Assembly (NCBI GenBank): GCA_026874595.1
Contig: CM049306.1
Span: 73,471,642 to 73,535,641, forward strand
Origin: Sipunculus nudus
Lineage: Eukaryota; Annelida; Sipuncula; Golfingiida; Sipunculidae
Length of the DNA: 64,000 nucleotides
Direction of reading: 5' to 3'
Position numbers and translations under genes: made by a program. Each line of letters opens with the position of its first letter. Positions within the stretch are counted from its first letter, which is position 1. The notes beneath the pieces were generated by a model, which saw only the letters and a program-made list of their open reading frames with translations, was not told the DNA's origin and did not search any database. Positions 61,001 to 64,000 of this stretch are shown one piece after another.

Positions 61001-62065
61001 GGGGACATCTAACATTATGCCAACAACCTTGGGAGCATACAGAGCTGCACTGAATGAGCAACAGTGACCAAAGTGGACTGCTTGACAATGTAAGGGAATA
61101 CAACAAGAGCCTCCAAAAAATTCAATAACTAGCCCAATTTTGCAGCTTTTATTTTCAAATTTCAGATTTTAACAGATTAAATCCTTATTTGTACATGCTG
61201 TGAAAATTAGATCAACAGTACTTACATGAAAAAAACGTGCCATGGTCAAAATTGGGCAAAATTTAAGGTACCAATTTTTTATTTTTGTTAATATTTTTAA
61301 AAATTTTAAAATATTTTAATCAAATTTTGGGTATACAATTTAATTTTGATTAATTTAAGTTATATTACTGGAAAAAAAGTCCATAGCTTTAACATGTTTT
61401 GTGTTGAGTGTTCAAATATCTTTCCTGATTTCTTACAAAATGCATTATGTTTGGGCCCATAACTTTTTTAAATTACATAATACAGACCTAATTTCTGGCA
61501 TGTACATAGGAACTATATAGAGAAATATTTATGGTAAATATGAGGAAAAACAGATGATTGGTTTTGATATTAGGCAGTCCTGAAGTGTAAAAATAGGTTT
61601 TTAATAAAAAATTGAGGTTTTTCCTTAATTTCTCAAAGGAAAGAAGTCGCAAAGACCCAGTATTCGGCTTGGTAGGAGATCTTGGGGACATCTAACATTA
61701 TGCCGAATTTTGGATTCCTAGGTCTTATGGTTTCAAAACGTGCCACATCTACGGACGGACGGACGGACAGACAGACGGACGACGGACAATGGACCACGAC
61801 TATAGCTCAGATGACTTATAGTCAGCTGAGCTAAAACTGGTTCATATTAACAAGATGATCACGAAATTATAATGATGATTCTATTTCTAAGTGATCCAAT
61901 ATATGTATGGTGTTCCCTCACCAGGTCTTCTTGGCTCACGTTCACGATCTCTCTCCCTGTCCCAGTCTCTCTCACGATCTCGGTCTCTATCTCTGTCCCA
62001 TTCTCTGTCCCTGTCCCAGTCTCTCTCACGTTCTCGGTCTCTGCCACGTTTTCTATCTCTTCTGT
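50632..62065 (-). CDS. SNRNP27: SNRNP27, U4/U6.U5 tri-snRNP 27 kDa protein (first exon missing)
   Basis: Six exons on the - strand (62065-61922, 58643-58568, 58113-58040, 52090-52011, 51561-51500, 50686-50632) splice in compatible phases into 162 residues. The order is an RD/RE-rich stretch (about 47 residues), an RS-rich stretch ([20 protein letters not shown]), a Ser/Gln/Pro linker, [18 protein letters not shown] with GFDTTKGK, and the hallmark C-terminus [20 protein letters not shown]. This matches human SNRNP27 (155 residues; ...MMKLMGFASFDSTKGK...[17 protein letters not shown]). It is a nuclear spliceosome component that acts around 5' splice-site handover before activation. The Met of QYMNR, whose mutation in C. 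elegans snrp-27 alters 5' splice-site choice, is conserved. The initiating exon (usually MGRSRSRSP-like) must lie beyond 62065; none was found before the window end. Introns hold numerous transposons. Confidence 0.95.
50975..51400. mobile_element. MITE with long imperfect terminal inverted repeats in the last SNRNP27 intron
   Basis: Left GGTCTTGATAATTACCGAAA and right (other strand) GGTCTTGATGATTACGAAAA continue inward into an imperfect inverted repeat over most of the element (TAAGTAATTTTCAGTACATT). GAACAGGT at 50967-50974 and 51401-51408 is an 8-bp direct repeat, which points to the hAT superfamily. The ends are offset by about two bases. Confidence 0.7.
51500..51561 (-). CDS. SNRNP27: SNRNP27 exon
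   Basis: It encodes [20 protein letters not shown](R), equivalent to human [22 protein letters not shown]. The acceptor TTAATTTTCAG and donor AG|GTGAGT are clear. Confidence 0.94.
52011..52090 (-). CDS. SNRNP27: SNRNP27 exon
   Basis: It encodes (D)[19 protein letters not shown], then CGFDTTK. The donor is AAG|GTAAGT. Human has [20 protein letters not shown]. Confidence 0.95.
52128..52388 (+). mobile_element. tRNA-derived SINE in a SNRNP27 intron
   Basis: GTGGCCCAGGGGTAGAGCAC (A box) and GAGTTCAAATCTCAGC (B box) are spaced as in a tRNA, followed by a non-tRNA body of about 180 bp. The tail may be interrupted by the Helentron-like element starting at 52390. Confidence 0.7.
52390..54078 (-). 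mobile_element. Helentron-like element, ATGCCCC family, with 180-bp core array and nested insert
   Basis: The 5' end (- strand, at 54078) is a hairpin, TATGCCCCxGCCAC paired with GTGGCxGGGGCATA (54046-54076), followed by a GTCCGTCCTTCCGTC tract. The 3' end is CTAG at 52390-52393, preceded on the - strand by a GCCCC-GGGGC stem. Between them are five core units of about 180 bp (GTCATGAAAATTTCTATTTT, then AAAAGTAGGTCAACxGGGA), split by the element at 52776-53451. Confidence 0.75.
52776..53451 (-). mobile_element. Helentron-like element nested in the 180-bp core array
   Basis: CTAG at 52776-52779 and, at the other end, AGCCCTCAGCTCATAGGCTG on the - strand, a terminal hairpin closing with GATGGGCT, followed by a GTCTGTCCGTCC tract. 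The host array (GGCATTGCGAAA|AAAAGTCCGTACATG) is interrupted within its A run, which defines the empty site. Confidence 0.75.
54166..55546 (-). mobile_element. Helentron-like element, large family, copy G (1.4 kb, both ends)
   Basis: End B (ACAAGGGACCCATGGGTCAC, then GCTCAGCT) at the left, one to two core units, then GGACGACGGAC and End A (GATGACTTATAGTCAGCTGA) at the right. It is the most compact complete copy in the window. Confidence 0.8.
55850..56345 (-). repeat. Diverged core unit of the large Helentron-like family
   Basis: It keeps the order AAATATGCCCTGGCTAAATC, 'TCTAATTTCTGGCATACAAT', 'TCCATTATGTTGATGCCCA' and the pyrimidine/TAGGCAG-like block. No ends are preserved. Confidence 0.6.
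56538..57876. mobile_element. Tc1/mariner-type non-autonomous element (1.34 kb), TA duplication
   Basis: The ends are CTGTAGATTCAGATAATATC and, on the other strand, CTGTAGATTCAGAAATATTA, flanked by TA at 56536-56537 and 57877-57878. CGTGG and CCACG repeats follow inside both ends. The interior (56650-57300) is richer in GC and CpG than its surroundings. No transposase is seen. Confidence 0.8.
57957..58008. repeat. (AT)26 microsatellite beside a SNRNP27 donor site
   Basis: An uninterrupted AT dinucleotide run of 52 bp. In the transcript it begins about 30 nt after the 5' splice site of the exon at 58040-58113. Confidence 0.97.
58040..58113 (-). CDS. SNRNP27: SNRNP27 exon (linker)
   Basis: It encodes [20 protein letters not shown], then PVIT, in the phase demanded by both neighbours. 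The donor is CAG|GTACGT and the acceptor is TTTTAAAG, which is weak in pyrimidines. The human protein has a linker of similar length but little sequence match, so this exon rests on phase and splice sites. Confidence 0.85.
58568..58643 (-). CDS. SNRNP27: SNRNP27 exon (RS-rich)
   Basis: It encodes (E)[20 protein letters not shown], then RRRS(R). The acceptor is CTGTTAACAG and the donor AAG|GTGGGA. The RS dipeptides are expected SR-kinase targets. Confidence 0.92.
59035..61835 (-). mobile_element. Helentron-like element, large family, copy H (2.8 kb, both ends) in a SNRNP27 intron
   Basis: End B (ACAAGGGACCTATGGGTCAC, then GCTCAGCTGA) at 59035; End A preceded by a GGACGGACGGACAGACAGAC run at 61835. 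There are about three core units between. The first kilobase is colinear with copy G at 54166, including the G-run and the 'CTCCCTGTGGTAT' segment. Confidence 0.8.
61922..62065 (-). CDS. SNRNP27: SNRNP27 exon (RD/RE-rich)
   Basis: It is 144 nt after a CTGAAAGACAG-side acceptor (TTTCAG on the - strand) with donor CCTG|GTGAGG. It encodes [20 protein letters not shown] followed by more RD/RE/DWD repeats and EPRRP. The DNA is itself repetitive (GAGAGAGACTGGGACAGGGA recurs). Confidence 0.9.
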
Positions 62066-62136
62066 CTGAAAAACAAGTTCACATGTTCAACTCAAAATAA
62101 GACACAGCACTTCTCTGCTGGAGTGCATTTCCACAA

Positions 62137-62830
62137 CTAGAATATAGGCGGTTGACAAGGGACTATGTGTACCCTTGAAATGACAGAAGCAATAAAAACT
62201 GCTGCATGTGGTCACTGTGACCCATGGAATATCTCCTGATTTGAGAGCCCTACAAATTTCTGGCATGACACTTGCAAAAGTATCCCAAGATGCATAGATG
62301 GATGCAACATAAAACTGTTGTAGGTAGCACCACCAGTCATGCATTTGAGGAAAAGCCATCCAACTTTCCAAGATCTTTGGACATGCAGAATGCAGAATCA
62401 GGCTCATACATTCAACCACTCAGGACAAAGTATTCAAAGAACTATTGACATGCAAAATTTTAGGGAAATGCATCCCACCAATCCTGAGATAACTGCATAG
62501 ATGTATTCTATGAAACAATTTTAGGTGGTGCCACCAGTCTGGTCTACATCAAAGCTATCCAAAATGGATCAATATATAATATGAGGCTAATACATCCAAA
62601 CTTCCAAGAAATAAGCAATTTTCAATCAAAACAGATGCACTGATGGAACTTCCAGGAAGCCAAGGGAAAACAATTGTAGGTGGCACCATAAGTCTTGTGC
62701 ATGAGATTACAGTATCCCAGATCTAAGGACATGCAAAATTTCAGGCCTAAACATAAGACCATTCTTTAGACGTGCTGTTTTCATCCAAAACAGACACACA
62801 CATGGACACAATGACACAAATGTATTGACA
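62137..62830 (-). mobile_element. Helentron-like element, GGTGGCGCCACC family
   Basis: CTAG at 62137-62140 is the 3' end read on the - strand (TATTCTAG, as at 15339). Four diverged core units follow, each with 'TGTAGGTxGCACCAC.AGTC' and 'GGACATGCAxAATxxxAGG'. The 5' stem was not located. Confidence 0.6.
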
Positions 62831-62899
62831 GGTCAGGTTTTGTTAAATGGAAACCTCATAGAATAATAAAATATTGTCAGAGAGTTAATAATAATTAAT

Positions 62900-63530
62900 A
62901 ATGTTGTGATTGGTTATGTTAACATGCCAGATTTGTTTATTGTGTTAAGTAATTAAATTCAAACTTGCTGTACTATGTTTTTTATGGTTAGCTGTTCTTG
63001 ATAATCCAGGTACTTCTACAGGCCTAGTTGATATTGTTCAGTAGACAGGTTCGAAAAGACTATAGAACATACGTTGACTAGAACTTTCTAGAACATTCTA
63101 AAAGTTTCTTTGAGGCAGGTATATACAGAGTTGGCCCAGTCACCGGCACTGCCATCTGGACAGTCAAGGAGAGTTAGTCAGTGTGTACTTGTGACAGGAT
63201 GTGTTATGTCAGCTGTAGTTTTTTTGGGCCAAGCAAGACATGAAGTAAAAGTTCCACAAGAGGACTATACTGTTCCTGAAGTACTTTTTATAGATTTAGT
63301 CAAGCAGAGCAGTGGATATATCGCAAGAGGACTTAGTATTTGTAAAGACACTGTGTTTGTGAGACTGGAGCTAGTCAACGTCATGCAAAAGCCATTTGGG
63401 ACGTGATTCAGTGGAATAAATTTGTTTTGTTACCCCTAGACTGTGTTTGGACCATTTTGGACTTTGGCCTGAAAGTTCAGGGGAAATATATGTCCGCTGC
63501 ATGTGTGGTGTGACACACCACATGAAAAAG
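62900..63530 (+). repeat. Possible solo LTR
   Basis: Weak evidence only: a TATA-like GGTATATACAG at about 63117, a polyadenylation signal AATAAA at 63415-63420, and a spacing between them that would suit U3-R-U5. A TG start near 62902 and a CA end near 63522 are possible, but no matching target duplication was found. The 98-codon frame at 63110-63406 has no recognisable protein motif. Confidence 0.25.
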
Positions 63531-63949
63531 ACTATATGTGGTACCAACAATCTTTGTTATTCACAAGTTTATCTTTGTTAGAGTCCAGTTCACATGAGAC
63601 CCTGTAAAAGTGAGAGGTCTTTGGAGCAACCTGAATCTGAATATCCAAACTCCAATACCAGTTGAACTTCTTTGATGCATAATTATTCAGTTTAAGAAAA
63701 TATCTGAGGATTTCTCAAGAAACAAATGCAGCAGTGGCAGTGGGGAGGTACTTTGGCATTTGGAACGAGATATCAATTCAGGCTGCAGTTTTAATCAATG
63801 AAAAAACTATTGGTGTCTATGTCTACATGGTTATGGTGTCTTATTAGTGTGTCTGTTGTGCACATCCGTGTCTCCGTCTGGTAAGTGGGGAACCTGTTAT
63901 GAGAGAAAATTCCAATATAAGTACACATAACATGCAATTGTGAAAGTCT

Positions 63950-64000
63950 TCACCGGGTCTAAAACCAGCAATTGTGTGATAACAAGTCCTATGCTCTACC
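63950..64000 (-). repeat. Possible start of a tRNA-derived SINE, cut by the window end
   Basis: On the - strand the last bases read GGTAGAGCATAGGACTTGTT, which resembles the A-box region of the SINE at 52128 (GGGGTAGAGCACAGGACT). Confidence 0.35.

Noticed and set aside
61872-62140. Ser/Leu/Arg-rich + strand frames ([13 protein letters not shown]..)
   Set aside because: They are the antisense shadow of the RD/RE exon of SNRNP27. The - strand frame has correct splice sites and family context.
63110-63406. 98-codon frame as a gene
   Set aside because: There is no recognisable domain. The TATA-like and AATAAA elements around it fit an LTR or chance better.

Overview
The window looks like nuclear DNA from a marine invertebrate, most likely a mollusc and perhaps a bivalve. 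Genes are sparse and split by long introns with canonical GT/AG ends. Intergenic and intronic DNA is packed with non-autonomous transposons whose hairpin ends, (GTCC)n tracts and tandem cores recall the 'pearl'/Helentron elements of bivalves. No long uninterrupted ORF is a gene. The real coding content is short exons joined by splice sites.

Three genes are supported. (1) A partial copy of DNPH1 (2'-deoxynucleoside 5'-phosphate N-hydrolase, also called RCL) lies on + at 1793-3288. It has its last three exons; the first exon is not in the window. (2) A second, complete four-exon DNPH1 copy lies on + at 22597-34811 and encodes 142 residues. The copies share exon sizes, intron phases, parts of introns and 3' flanks, so they are a tandem duplication. 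(3) SNRNP27, a U4/U6.U5 tri-snRNP protein with an RD/RS-rich N-terminus, lies on - at 50632-62065. Six exons are visible and the first exon is missing. The pair and SNRNP27 are convergent. One gene family removes damaged or modified deoxynucleotides and the other is a splicing factor; nothing suggests a joint pathway.

Layout: 0-4 kb, DNPH1 copy 1 with a Harbinger transposase relic and a Harbinger-type MITE. 4-22 kb, gene-poor DNA with decayed LINE reverse transcriptase pieces, a tRNA-derived SINE and several Helentron-like elements. 22.6-34.8 kb, DNPH1 copy 2, whose introns hold a hAT element with a perfect 8-bp target duplication, a 5.5-kb Helentron-like element with another nested in it, and a 26-bp minisatellite of about 73 units. 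35.7-37.3 kb, a 64-bp satellite of 25 units in exact register. 38-49 kb, nested, tandem and inverted copies of one Helentron-like family. 50-62 kb, SNRNP27 with introns full of elements. 62-64 kb, one more element, a possible solo LTR and a SINE end.

The most notable content is the mobile-element biology. There are at least three Helentron-like families with a hairpin at one end, core repeats in the middle and either CTAG or a GGGACC palindrome at the other end. Nested insertions let several empty sites be read directly.
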